Assembly (NCBI GenBank): GCA_964502665.1
Contig: CAZCXP010000011.1
Coordinates: forward strand, 1-29,296
From: SOKG01 sp964502665
GTDB taxonomy: Bacteria; Chloroflexota; Dehalococcoidia; SZUA-161
Length of the DNA stretch: 29,296 nucleotides
Direction of reading: 5' to 3'
Positions 7,708-14,335 of the stretch are shown here, in pieces; positions within the stretch are counted from its first letter, which is position 1, and each line of letters starts with the position of its first letter. Position numbers and translations under genes: made by a program. The notes beneath the pieces were generated by a model that saw only the letters and a program-made list of their open reading frames with translations, had not been told where the DNA came from and did no database searches.

Positions 7708-8852
7708 GCTACCTCCCTACTCCTTGGCTCAAGGCGCTCATAGCCCAATTCATCAAGCGCAAATTGCCAGTGTTGGTTCACTTTGGTGATGGCGTCATCA
7801 TCTATCTCTTGTGGATTCTTCTGGTAACCTGCAATAGAATCGAGGTAGGCGCGGAAGGCTGGTTCAGCCTCGGCGAACCCAGGCAGGCTCAAAGTCTCAT
7901 AGACTTTGAGCAATTGGGCTAAGGGCGCCTTTTCCAAATCCTCGTATTTCACCTCTACCAGGTTACCCGCCGGGATCAGCGCTTTGTCGGCGAGGAACCT
8001 CTGCATGAGCTGGCTATAGAAAGGCACAACCCAAGCCTCAATTTCGTCCGGGCTGATTTCCTGCAACTGAGCCCTGGGCAATACGGTCCTGTACAGATAC
8101 AGAGTCGAACGAAAGACATGGTAAGGATTGCGGTAGATGTGGATGAATTTGGCCTCGGGAAAGAGCTCGAGCAATGTTCTGATGCGTGCGCTATCGGCAC
8201 AGTTTTTGATGACCAGCCGTCTGCCCCCGCACCTCAGTGTGCCCTTGCGCAGAATCGTCAGGTAGATTTCCTTCCATTCAGCGAGGATTGATTCAGGCAG
8301 GTCAGAGAAAAAGGTTATATACCTTTCAAAGAAGTAACGGGCCCGTCGAGGGAAAGTATACATGTGGAGGTAAGAGTAGTGCGACACGTTGTGAATCGCA
8401 ACGTCTTCCTCTTCCGGATTATCCAAGGAGAGCGGTATGTTATCTATCTCTCTGGTGGGATGAAGTCTCTTAGTTATCTTGTTTAACGGTCCTTTGATTA
8501 TCTTTTCACCAACCAGACACAGACCTGGTGCAGTTACTTGAAACACAGAGACATAGCCCAGGTTCTTGTCCTGGCACAGTAGATTGTGCAGATGGGTTGT
8601 CCCGGTTCGCCAGTGGCCAACTATGAAAACAGGGGAGGGATGAATCGCTGTGTTTCTGACGGTTCTGCCGTATCCGACCGATTCACAAAGTCTGAGGGGG
8701 CTGGTGACAAACGTGGAGAGTGTGACAACCAGGGCGCGGGGTATATACTTCCTGTCTATGTCTCTGTTATTCCAGAGTAACTTGAGCCAACTGCGGAATG
8801 AGCCGAAAACATGCGGGTGTTCGAACAGGCGAGGGGGCTTCTGTTGAGTCAT
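7704..8852 (-). CDS. PAPS-dependent sulfotransferase family protein
   Basis: This 382-residue protein should transfer the sulfo group of PAPS to a hydroxyl or similar acceptor. The 5'-phosphosulfate loop VFIVGHWRTGTTHLHNLL is at residues 75-92. The 3'-phosphate region is seen as CADSARIRTLLELFPEAKFIHIYRNP with Ser and Arg residues in the usual places. It resembles the family that includes mycobacterial Stf-type proteins (Sulfotransfer_3) more than animal SULTs. The ATG at 8852 has AAGGAGG at ideal spacing. A longer frame beginning with TTG at 8918, overlapping cysC, has no such site. Its stop overlaps the sat start. There is no signal peptide, so it is cytoplasmic or membrane-associated. The acceptor is unknown; lipid, quinone, sterol-like or glycan substrates are all possible. 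Confidence 0.9.
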   Translation of the reverse strand: MTQQKPPRLFEHPHVFGSFRSWLKLLWNNRDIDRKYIPRALVVTLSTFVTSPLRLCESVGYGRTVRNTAIHPSPVFIVGHWRTGTTHLHNLLCQDKNLGYVSVFQVTAPGLCLVGEKIIKGPLNKITKRLHPTREIDNIPLSLDNPEEEDVAIHNVSHYSYLHMYTFPRRARYFFERYITFFSDLPESILAEWKEIYLTILRKGTLRCGGRRLVIKNCADSARIRTLLELFPEAKFIHIYRNPYHVFRSTLYLYRTVLPRAQLQEISPDEIEAWVVPFYSQLMQRFLADKALIPAGNLVEVKYEDLEKAPLAQLLKVYETLSLPGFAEAEPAFRAYLDSIAGYQKNPQEIDDDAITKVNQHWQFALDELGYERLEPRSREVA

Positions 8853-8914
8853 GGTCCCTCCTTGAACTAGCGGGGACATGAATTGAATTTTTCTCCTATT
8901 GATCGATTTCGTTA

Positions 8915-9538
8915 TCAAGAGTTTGGGGCAGATGGAATGATATCTTGCTTTTCCAGGTAGCGCATGATCTGTTCAGCGCATTCTTCCAGGCTGCGTTTAC
9001 CGGTCTCCACAATTATCTCGGCCGCCTGGGGCTCTTCATAGGGGGCGCTCACGCCAGTAAACTCCTGGATCTCGCCTTTGCGGGCTCGCCCCCAAAGCCC
9101 TTTGGGATCCCGCCGTTCACATTCCTCAACCGTACATTTACAGAAGACCTCAAAGAACCGCCCCTGCTCATTCAACGCCCTCGCCCGATCACGATCCTGT
9201 CGGTACGGGGAGATGAAGGCGGTGAGCACGATCACCCCTGCATCAGTAAACAGATTGGCGACCTCTCCGATCCGGCGAATATTTTCCTCTCGGTCCTCCG
9301 GGGAGAATCCGAGGTCCTTGTTGAGCCGGTGCCGGATATTGTCGCCGTCCAGCACATAGGAATTGCACCCCCTTTCAAAAAGGAGTCGCTCCACCTCGTG
9401 GGCCAGGGTAGACTTACCGGAACTGGGCAGGCCTGTCAGCCAGATAACCACCCCTTTGTACCCGCTTCTTCTTTCTCGGTCTGCCTGCGTGACCAAGGGT
9501 TTGTGCCAGGTAATGTCGCTGCTTTTCGGCTCTGTCAT
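8915..9538 (-). CDS. cysC: Adenylylsulfate kinase (APS kinase)
   Basis: The enzyme phosphorylates APS at the 3' position to give PAPS, the sulfo donor. The 207-residue length is normal for stand-alone CysC. The P-loop GLPSSGKST is at 36-44. The APS-binding run DGDNIRHRLNKDLGFSPEDREENIRR (64-89, key residues Asp64, Asp66, Arg69, Arg71, Asn73 and the DREENIRR helix) is intact. FISPYRQDRDRAR and the lid segment KGLWGRARKGEIQEFTG are also present. AAGGGGG lies 5 nt before the ATG. It is the first gene of the minus-strand operon cysC, sulfotransferase, sat, small protein, driven from the divergent region shared with the MarR gene. Confidence 0.96.
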   Translation of the reverse strand: MTEPKSSDITWHKPLVTQADRERRSGYKGVVIWLTGLPSSGKSTLAHEVERLLFERGCNSYVLDGDNIRHRLNKDLGFSPEDREENIRRIGEVANLFTDAGVIVLTAFISPYRQDRDRARALNEQGRFFEVFCKCTVEECERRDPKGLWGRARKGEIQEFTGVSAPYEEPQAAEIIVETGKRSLEECAEQIMRYLEKQDIIPSAPNS

Positions 9539-9693
9539 CTATTCCCCCTTGCTTACCCGCTGAATGTTTTTGACCAAGTTGAAAGCGCAAAGTATTATGA
9601 GTCGGATTAGGAAGACCTTTTGAATGACCGAGACAAGCGGGCATAATGAGTCCACCTGCCTACCGCGGGGCTGAACGATTACGATGGTCTATC

Positions 9694-9715
9694 TCGATTA
9701 TACCACCCTCGTCAA
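9694..9715 (-). promoter_or_regulatory. Minus-strand promoter/operator element for the cysC operon
   Basis: Read on the minus strand from 9715 this is TTGACG, A, GGGTG, G, then TATAATCGA. TATAAT (9702-9697) is preceded by TGG, which makes an extended -10 box facing cysC, with a leader of about 150 nt. The TTGACG is only 7 nt from TATAAT, too close for a -35 box, so it is more likely part of an operator. The block is nearly identical to the plus-strand element at 9738-9759, in inverted orientation. Confidence 0.6.
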
Positions 9716-9737
9716 GCCCTTGCTGAAGCGCGAATTG

Positions 9738-9759
9738 TTGACGGGGGTGATATAATCGA
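9738..9759 (+). promoter_or_regulatory. Plus-strand promoter/operator element for the MarR gene
   Basis: It reads TTGACG, G, GGGTG, A, then TATAATCGA. TGA-TATAAT (9748-9756) is an extended -10 box that would start transcription around 9763, some 84 nt before the regulator's ATG. It matches the inverted element at 9694-9715 at 20 of 22 positions, with 22 bp between the two. Such paired sites over divergent promoters fit autoregulation by the adjacent MarR protein, which is inferred. Confidence 0.6.
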
Positions 9760-9846
9760 AAGCGACGGTCGATAGTGTGTAGTGCCGCCTGGCACCGTCC
9801 GTCTGTTAATACTCTGCCAGGAATCTCCGGGAGGTAGTATTCAGAG

Positions 9847-10383
9847 ATGACTATGTATGATTACGAGTTCGGTGGCACATCTCTGACTGCTTGGGCACAG
9901 CTTCGTCACACCTGGATCGCGATTAACAAGGTGGCTGAAAACAGGCTCCTCGAGTTGGACTTAACACCTGAAACGGTCGGCGTCCTGTGGGCTTGCAGAG
10001 ACTACCCAGGACCCTTACATCCGGCCGAGATAGCCCGCTTGGTCTCTCGGGCACCGCACACCGTTGCCGGAATGCTCAACCGGTTGGAGAGAGAGGGCCT
10101 CATAGTAAGAGTACCCAAGGAACCGGGACACCCGTTCACTGAGGTGAAACTGACCGCCAAGGGTGAGGAAGCCTGCGCGCCGGCGATAGACATCCTCAAG
10201 GATGCGATTGCCGAGACTATGTCCGTTTTGTCGGAAGAAGAGTTCCAGCAGATTCTGGGACTGACCAGAGTGCTGCTGTTGAAGGCGCTTGACATGCTGC
10301 ATATGAAGCTCAAGCCATCTCCGGGAAACCCTGAAGAAGTCACTATGCCCGTCAAATCACATGAGGAAACCGGGTCGAGCTAG
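9847..10383 (+). CDS. MarR-family winged-helix transcriptional regulator
   Basis: This 178-residue regulator has the MarR layout: an N-terminal dimerisation helix (about residues 13-40), a winged helix (about 55-115) and C-terminal helices completing the dimer. The recognition helix is in APHTVAGMLNRLEREGLI and the wing in RVPKEPGHPFTEVKLTAKG. MarR proteins usually repress neighbouring genes and release DNA on binding a small ligand, often an aromatic or lipophilic acid. GGGAGG lies 12 nt before the ATG at 9847; a second ATG at 9853 is further from it. It is divergent from the sulfation operon, with paired near-identical elements between. It is therefore the obvious candidate to control PAPS formation and sulfotransfer as well as itself. 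The ligand is unknown. Confidence 0.9.
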   Translation: MTMYDYEFGGTSLTAWAQLRHTWIAINKVAENRLLELDLTPETVGVLWACRDYPGPLHPAEIARLVSRAPHTVAGMLNRLEREGLIVRVPKEPGHPFTEVKLTAKGEEACAPAIDILKDAIAETMSVLSEEEFQQILGLTRVLLLKALDMLHMKLKPSPGNPEEVTMPVKSHEETGSS

Positions 10384-10436
10384 CGGCGCAGTAGCAAATG
10401 TAGTCGTGCAGTTACCGGGAAATGATTGCGGCAACT

Positions 10437-10450
10437 GGGACATCGGTCCC
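10437..10450. terminator. Weak hairpin between convergent genes
   Basis: GGGAC-ATCG-GTCCC forms a 5-bp stem with a 4-nt loop in the 86-bp gap between the convergent MarR and LuxR-type genes. The position suits a bidirectional terminator, but there is no U-run on either strand. Confidence 0.25.
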
Positions 10451-10469
10451 GGACAGGGGTCAATCCTGC

Positions 10470-10808
10470 TCACACTTTCGCCTGCTCATGCTTTCGTTTG
10501 AGCAGTTCAACCAGCGTCTCAACGGCTTCCGGGTTCAGGGACGACAACAAGTCTGCAAGCTCGCCTAGAGAATAGACTCCCTGGAGGTCCAGGTACCCCC
10601 GGGTAAAGGCCAAGATAACCGCCTGCGCCCTGTTGCGCGCTTTCAGCTTCCTGCATGCGTCGTGCAAGTAGCTCTTCACCGTGCTGGTGGATATACACAG
10701 TGTGTCGGCAATCTCCCTATTGACCAGCCCCCGAGCTACCAGGGCAAGCACCTGTCGCTCACTCTCTGTTAGCACGGTGTCCTGCTGGTCCGAAATGATG
10801 TCTCGCAT
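10470..10808 (-). CDS. Orphan LuxR/GerE-type helix-turn-helix protein
   Basis: This 112-residue protein consists of a LuxR-type DNA-binding domain plus a short C-terminal helix region. The domain (about residues 11-70) follows the family pattern closely: LTESERQVLALVARGLVNREIADTL, then ISTSTVKSYLHDACRKLKARNRAQAV. There is no receiver, PAS or autoinducer domain, so the signal input is not apparent. The C-terminal leucine-rich helices (LGELADLLSSLNPEAVETLVELLKRK) may mediate dimerisation or partner binding. The frame opens at a TTG (10814), but the ATG at 10808 is more natural. Neither has a strong ribosome binding site. It lies between the sulfation block and the CoA-transferase/CrtI operon on the same strand as the latter. 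It could regulate either one. Confidence 0.85.
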   Translation of the reverse strand: MRDIISDQQDTVLTESERQVLALVARGLVNREIADTLCISTSTVKSYLHDACRKLKARNRAQAVILAFTRGYLDLQGVYSLGELADLLSSLNPEAVETLVELLKRKHEQAKV

Positions 10809-11029
10809 AGCCAAACTGGCAGAACAAGGTGGATATAACTTTAGTACGCGGAGTAGTTCTTTGTCAAGCTGGCGTTTGTGCCGGCAGCGTAACGTTTTGT
10901 GGAGTAAGAAGGAGAGGGTGCATCCTTCCTGGGGTGCTATGCGCCTGTGGCATCAGACCTCAAGGGAAGAGGGGGATGGTCTCCTTTCGCCAGGCTTCTG
11001 CCGGGAGCGAGGCTGGCCAATGGCCGACC

Positions 11030-11062
11030 AGGGGCCGCCGCAGAAGCACCAGACAGGCCCCT
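11030..11062 (-). terminator. Candidate hairpin after the CoA-transferase/CrtI operon
   Basis: AGGGGCC (11030-11036) pairs with GGCCCCT (11056-11062) around a 19-nt loop, just beyond the stop of the last gene in the minus-strand operon. The stem is GC-rich, but no T-run follows in the transcript. It is a tentative terminator or 3'-end stabiliser. Confidence 0.3.
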
Positions 11063-11071
11063 CTTCCCAGG

Positions 11072-11737
11072 TCAGAGTTCGATCTCCTTCAAGTCAGGGG
11101 GTATGATAAGCTCAGGCTCGGTCAGGGCTTGAACCTCTTCCGCCGACCAGCCAGGGGCCACCTCCTTCAGCAAAAGGCCCTTTGGCGTAACCTCGATGAC
11201 AGCCAGGTCGGTTACGACCAGGTCTACACAATCTTTGGCTGTGAGGGGATAGGTGCACCTGTTCACTATCCTGTAGTCCCCTTCCTTGGTCGTATGGTCC
11301 ATGGTGATGATCACCATCCTCGACCCCACAGCCAGATCCATTGCGCCGCCTATGGTGCCGCCAAGGGCATCGCCACCGGTGTTCCAGTTGGCCAGGTCTC
11401 CTTTCTGCGAAACCTGAAATCCTCCCATAATGCTTACCAGACGCCCGCTCCTTATCATGGCAAATGAGGTGACGACATCGAAAATCGCCATGCCGGGCGC
11501 GGGAGTGCAAAACCTTCCGCTGGCATCAATGTAGTGCCAATCCGCTTTTTCGATCTCGTCCGCCATTACCAGCCGTCCGTAGCCCAGAAAACCTGCCTCT
11601 GTCTGAAACCTTACCCCCTCGGGCACATAGAGCGCGCAAAGGGTTGGAATCCCGAATCCAAGGTTGACACAGTCGCCGTCCTTCAGCTCCTTCGCTGCCC
11701 TCATTGCCATGGTATCCCTATCAAGTCTCTGCTTCAT
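11072..11737 (-). CDS. CoA transferase beta subunit, SCOT-like (family I)
   Basis: This 221-residue protein is the beta subunit of a 3-oxoacid-type CoA transferase, which moves CoA between a donor acyl-CoA and an acid. Matches to ScoB-type proteins run through the length: DGDCVNLGFGIPTL, GMAIFDVVTSFAMIRSGRL, VSQKGDLANW, GGAMDLAVGSRMVIITMDH and YRIVNRCTYPLT. The catalytic glutamate is retained in QTEAGFLGYG, where usual SCOT has SENGILG, so the loop differs. GGAGG lies 8 nt upstream of the ATG. The alpha subunit is directly upstream, 27 nt away. It is the last gene of the minus-strand operon. The acid substrate is unlikely to be plain acetoacetate, given the alpha-subunit changes. Confidence 0.9.
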   Translation of the reverse strand: MKQRLDRDTMAMRAAKELKDGDCVNLGFGIPTLCALYVPEGVRFQTEAGFLGYGRLVMADEIEKADWHYIDASGRFCTPAPGMAIFDVVTSFAMIRSGRLVSIMGGFQVSQKGDLANWNTGGDALGGTIGGAMDLAVGSRMVIITMDHTTKEGDYRIVNRCTYPLTAKDCVDLVVTDLAVIEVTPKGLLLKEVAPGWSAEEVQALTEPELIIPPDLKEIEL

Positions 11738-11764
11738 ATCTCTTGCCTCCGTAGGTTCGAGTCT

Positions 11765-12541
11765 CTAGTCAGTTTTGCCGAACAGCAGGTCACGCACGCT
11801 TTCCAGTTGAACAAGCTGCTCTATTACCGCTCGTCCCTTCTCCGGGGTGCCCAGCCCCGTCGGGGGGATCTCCACAATGCGGTCCACGAAGATACCCGGA
11901 GTCACCACATGCTCAGGATCGATCTCACCTACCTCCACTATCTGCTCCACCTCGGCGATGGTCACCTTCGCCGCCATCGCCATCACCGGCTGGTCCGACC
12001 TGTAATTGCCCCGGTAGACCAGATTGCCCAGCCTGTCCGCCTTGTGACCTACGATAAAGGCGTAGTCAGGCTTAATCGGTTCCTGGAAGAGGTACTCCTT
12101 ACCGCCGATAACCCTTTTCTCCTTCCCTTCCTCCAGAATGGTCCCCACGCCCACGGAGTCATAGATTCCACCAAGACCGGCAGCACCGGCATACAGTCTT
12201 GAGGCCAGGGTGCCGTGCCCCATAATCTCTACCTCCAGGCCCTTTTCCACGTATTCTTTCACAAAGGCACCGGCACCCAGACGCATGATACCCACGATAG
12301 CAGCTATCAGCTTCTTCATTTGTGGAAGCAGGATCGCCGGCGCGACCGCGAGCTCCGCAGGCCAAACCATCGGTATGAACGTGTGGGTGATAACAGTCAG
12401 GTCCTTCGTGCCCTTCCTCTTAAGAGCAGCGATCAGGTTTTGAGGAGTGGCAGGGATGCCCCAGGATTCTACGGCGATAGAGGCGCCGTCGGGGATATCG
12501 GCCACCGCCTCATCGAAACTGTCAAATATCTTATTAAGCAT
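11765..12541 (-). CDS. CoA transferase alpha subunit, SCOT-like, with altered oxyanion loop
   Basis: This 258-residue protein is the partner of the downstream beta subunit. The SCOT-A type phrases are clear: DEAVADIPDG, PQNLIAAL, KADRLGNLVYRGNYRSDQPVMAMAAKVTIAEVEQIVEVGEIDPEHVVTPGIFVDRIV. The glycine-rich GGFGLCGIP loop of ordinary acetate/oxoacid CoA transferases is missing. In its place is IAVESWGIPATPQ. The following VSNN-like segment reads VITHTFIP. These changes lie near the active site and suggest a different substrate; IpdAB-like enzymes with other chemistry are one alternative. GGGGTGAG upstream of the ATG is a modest ribosome binding site. It lies in an operon with an alcohol dehydrogenase and three CrtI-like flavoproteins. 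Confidence 0.87.
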   Translation of the reverse strand: MLNKIFDSFDEAVADIPDGASIAVESWGIPATPQNLIAALKRKGTKDLTVITHTFIPMVWPAELAVAPAILLPQMKKLIAAIVGIMRLGAGAFVKEYVEKGLEVEIMGHGTLASRLYAGAAGLGGIYDSVGVGTILEEGKEKRVIGGKEYLFQEPIKPDYAFIVGHKADRLGNLVYRGNYRSDQPVMAMAAKVTIAEVEQIVEVGEIDPEHVVTPGIFVDRIVEIPPTGLGTPEKGRAVIEQLVQLESVRDLLFGKTD

Positions 12542-12611
12542 CTCATCACCCCATTGCTTTTTCTATGGTTTTTGAACAGGATGCCATACGGCATCACAGT
12601 CAGAGGAAAGG

Positions 12612-13139
12612 CTAGGACTTTGCGCGTACTCTATAGTGGCAAACCGACGCTCCCGTTCTCGAAGGGCTGTCGATAACCTCGGTTTTCTCAACCGGCTTGT
12701 TGGTAGCAGCCGCTATCATTTTCGCTGCCAGGCGTGCGCCGCTGTCACAACAGAAAGGTATCGCCTCCGTAATGATCCCTAGCTGCAGCAGAGGGCAGTG
12801 GCACCTCGGCTTGCCATCCGGTCCGATGGAGGCATCATAGACTAAGTCGAAAACGTCGCCATCACGCTTGATGGTCCACGGCCCTATAGGTGGAACCGCT
12901 TCCTTCATGTATTTCAAGTAGCCGTCCCAGCTCATACCCGGCTGGATTCCCACAGCCCCTGCCATAGCCAAATCCTCGCAGGTCGTGCACATCTTAGTTA
13001 GAATGGTCTCCGCGTGTTCTCGGGGAAGCCCTCTTGCCGCTTCCAGCACCGCGGTCATCAAGGCAGGCAGCCAGGTCTGGTACATCAGGGCCTTTACATC
13101 TTCAGGGATTTCCATGAATTGCTTCTGTTCCTCAGCCAT
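12612..13139 (-). CDS. Small cysteine-rich protein, ATC-hydrolase/V4R-like
   Basis: This is a 175-residue soluble protein. The first half is helical (EIPEDVKALMYQTWLPALMTAVLEAARGLPREHAETILTKMC). The second half has the segment RCHCPLL, then FCCDSGARLAAKM, and ends near VCHYRVRAK. That order, a basic/Cys-Pro-Leu motif, a CxxD step and a terminal Cys-x-aromatic strand, resembles the L-2-amino-thiazoline-4-carboxylate hydrolase-like and 4-vinyl-reductase (V4R) superfamily. Members bind small hydrophobic ligands or metals, and most are functionally unknown. The ribosome binding site GGGGGAAGG adjoins the ATG. It lies between the alcohol dehydrogenase (39 nt) and the CoA transferase (about 70 nt). 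I infer a small-molecule or metal-binding role in this operon. The family assignment is moderate. Confidence 0.7.
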   Translation of the reverse strand: MAEEQKQFMEIPEDVKALMYQTWLPALMTAVLEAARGLPREHAETILTKMCTTCEDLAMAGAVGIQPGMSWDGYLKYMKEAVPPIGPWTIKRDGDVFDLVYDASIGPDGKPRCHCPLLQLGIITEAIPFCCDSGARLAAKMIAAATNKPVEKTEVIDSPSRTGASVCHYRVRAKS

Positions 13140-13177
13140 CCTTCCCCCTCTTCATTCGAGAGTTAACCGGGCAGAGC

Positions 13178-14287
13178 CTAAAACGTGATGACGCCCCTCA
13201 AAATCTTCCCATCCAGCGTGTCCTGGATGGCTTCGTTGACCTGATCCAGCGGATAGCGAGCCGACACCAGTTTCTCCAAAGGCAATCTGCCTGCCATAAA
13301 CAGATCCACGTAGCGAGGGATATCGATCTTGGGGCGTATACTGCCGGCGGTGCACCCCGTGATGGTTACTTCCCTCATGAAGCGCCAGGCCTCGATAGGG
13401 AACGTTGACCCTATGGGGGCAAGGCCCAGGATCACCGCCATGCCGCCGGGACGAGGGTAAACGGAGTGAAATGCCTGGGTCATGACCTCCGGCCTGCCGA
13501 TAGCTTCAAAGCTGTACTCCACGCCCCCTCCACACTCCGCCGCAATCTTAGCCACCGGCTCGTCTTTGGAGGCGTTGACCAGATTGGTCGCCCCGAGCTC
13601 CCGAGCCATCTCAAGCTTGCTATCGAGCAAGTCCACAGCGAAGATCGGGTGCGCGCCCACCAGCTTCGCCGCCATGATCGTTGCCAACCCTACTCCCCCA
13701 CAGCCGAAGACGGCCACACTGCTGCCAGCCTTGACCCTGGCCTTGTTGATCACCGCGCCGATTCCGGTAGATGCGCCACAGGCCAGAAGACAGACTACAT
13801 CCAGAGGAGCATCATTTCGCACCTTCACTGTTGCCGATTCCTCCACCACGGCATATTCGGCAAAGGATGCTTGCGCCATAAAATGATTTAATTCATCGCC
13901 ATTCTTCCTTTTCAGCCGCCTGGTACCGTCCGCCATGGTGCCCATAAGCATTGCTGTCTGCGGGTCTGTTTCGCAGCTTGTAGGTACCCCCATCATGCAA
14001 GCAGGACACTTCCCGCAGTGGGGTGCGACAGTGACCACTACCCTGTCTCCCGGCTGCACCTCTGTTACATTCTTGCCCACTTTCTCTACGATCCCAGCGC
14101 CCTCGTGACCCAACACTACAGGAGGTTGCGTCGCCAATTCACCCTTGATGCAATGGAGATCTGTATGGCATACTCCGGTCGCCACCAGTTTGACCAGGAT
14201 CTCTTTGTCCTTGGGATCATCGAGCTCAACCTCTTCTATCACAAGAGGTGTATTCACCTGCTCCAGTATCGCAGCTCTCATCCTCAT
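13178..14287 (-). CDS. Zinc-dependent alcohol dehydrogenase (medium-chain, class III-like)
   Basis: This 369-residue MDR-family enzyme oxidises an alcohol to an aldehyde or the reverse, using NAD(P). The catalytic zinc ligands sit in GVCHTDLH and GHEGAG, with a third Cys in CLLACGASTGIGA. The structural zinc motif is intact (CGKCPACMMGVPTSC, spacing C-x2-C-x2-C-x7-C). The Rossmann motif is VFGCGGVGLATI. The CGASTGIGA phrase places it near class III, benzyl or geraniol-type dehydrogenases rather than the threonine or sorbitol branch. AGGAGG lies 5 nt before the ATG. It is in the same operon as three CrtI-like flavoproteins and a CoA transferase. It could therefore convert a prenyl or aryl alcohol intermediate. 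Substrate unknown. Confidence 0.93.
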   Translation of the reverse strand: MRMRAAILEQVNTPLVIEEVELDDPKDKEILVKLVATGVCHTDLHCIKGELATQPPVVLGHEGAGIVEKVGKNVTEVQPGDRVVVTVAPHCGKCPACMMGVPTSCETDPQTAMLMGTMADGTRRLKRKNGDELNHFMAQASFAEYAVVEESATVKVRNDAPLDVVCLLACGASTGIGAVINKARVKAGSSVAVFGCGGVGLATIMAAKLVGAHPIFAVDLLDSKLEMARELGATNLVNASKDEPVAKIAAECGGGVEYSFEAIGRPEVMTQAFHSVYPRPGGMAVILGLAPIGSTFPIEAWRFMREVTITGCTAGSIRPKIDIPRYVDLFMAGRLPLEKLVSARYPLDQVNEAIQDTLDGKILRGVITF

Positions 14288-14335
14288 TTCTTCCTCCTAC
14301 TGGCGGGCAGTCACAAACGTTTCTCTTCGTAACGT

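Larger units (their letters stand above)
9539..9846. other. Divergent regulatory region between cysC operon and MarR gene
   Basis: This 308-bp region holds the two inverted 22-bp promoter elements listed separately and a leader for each operon. The leader of the MarR gene (about 9763-9846) can form GTGCC/GGCAC (9782-9786 with 9791-9795), enclosed by GACGGT/ACCGTC. A second pair, AATACT (9808-9813) and AGTATT (9836-9841), brackets the GGGAGG ribosome binding site. No ORF is supported. Confidence 0.6.

Noticed and set aside
6460..9538. Dissimilatory sulfate reduction locus
   Set aside because: No AprAB, DsrAB or Qmo-type genes are present. CysC and a sulfotransferase indicate PAPS use instead.
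9738..9756. TTGACG and TATAAT as a -35/-10 pair upstream of the MarR gene
   Set aside because: The spacing is only 7 nt, far from 17. The TATAAT is used as an extended -10 box and the TTGACG is treated as part of an operator.
10829..11467. 212-codon plus-strand frame between the LuxR-type and CoA-transferase genes
   Set aside because: It is antisense to the clearly real CoA transferase beta gene over much of its length and has no recognisable protein character.
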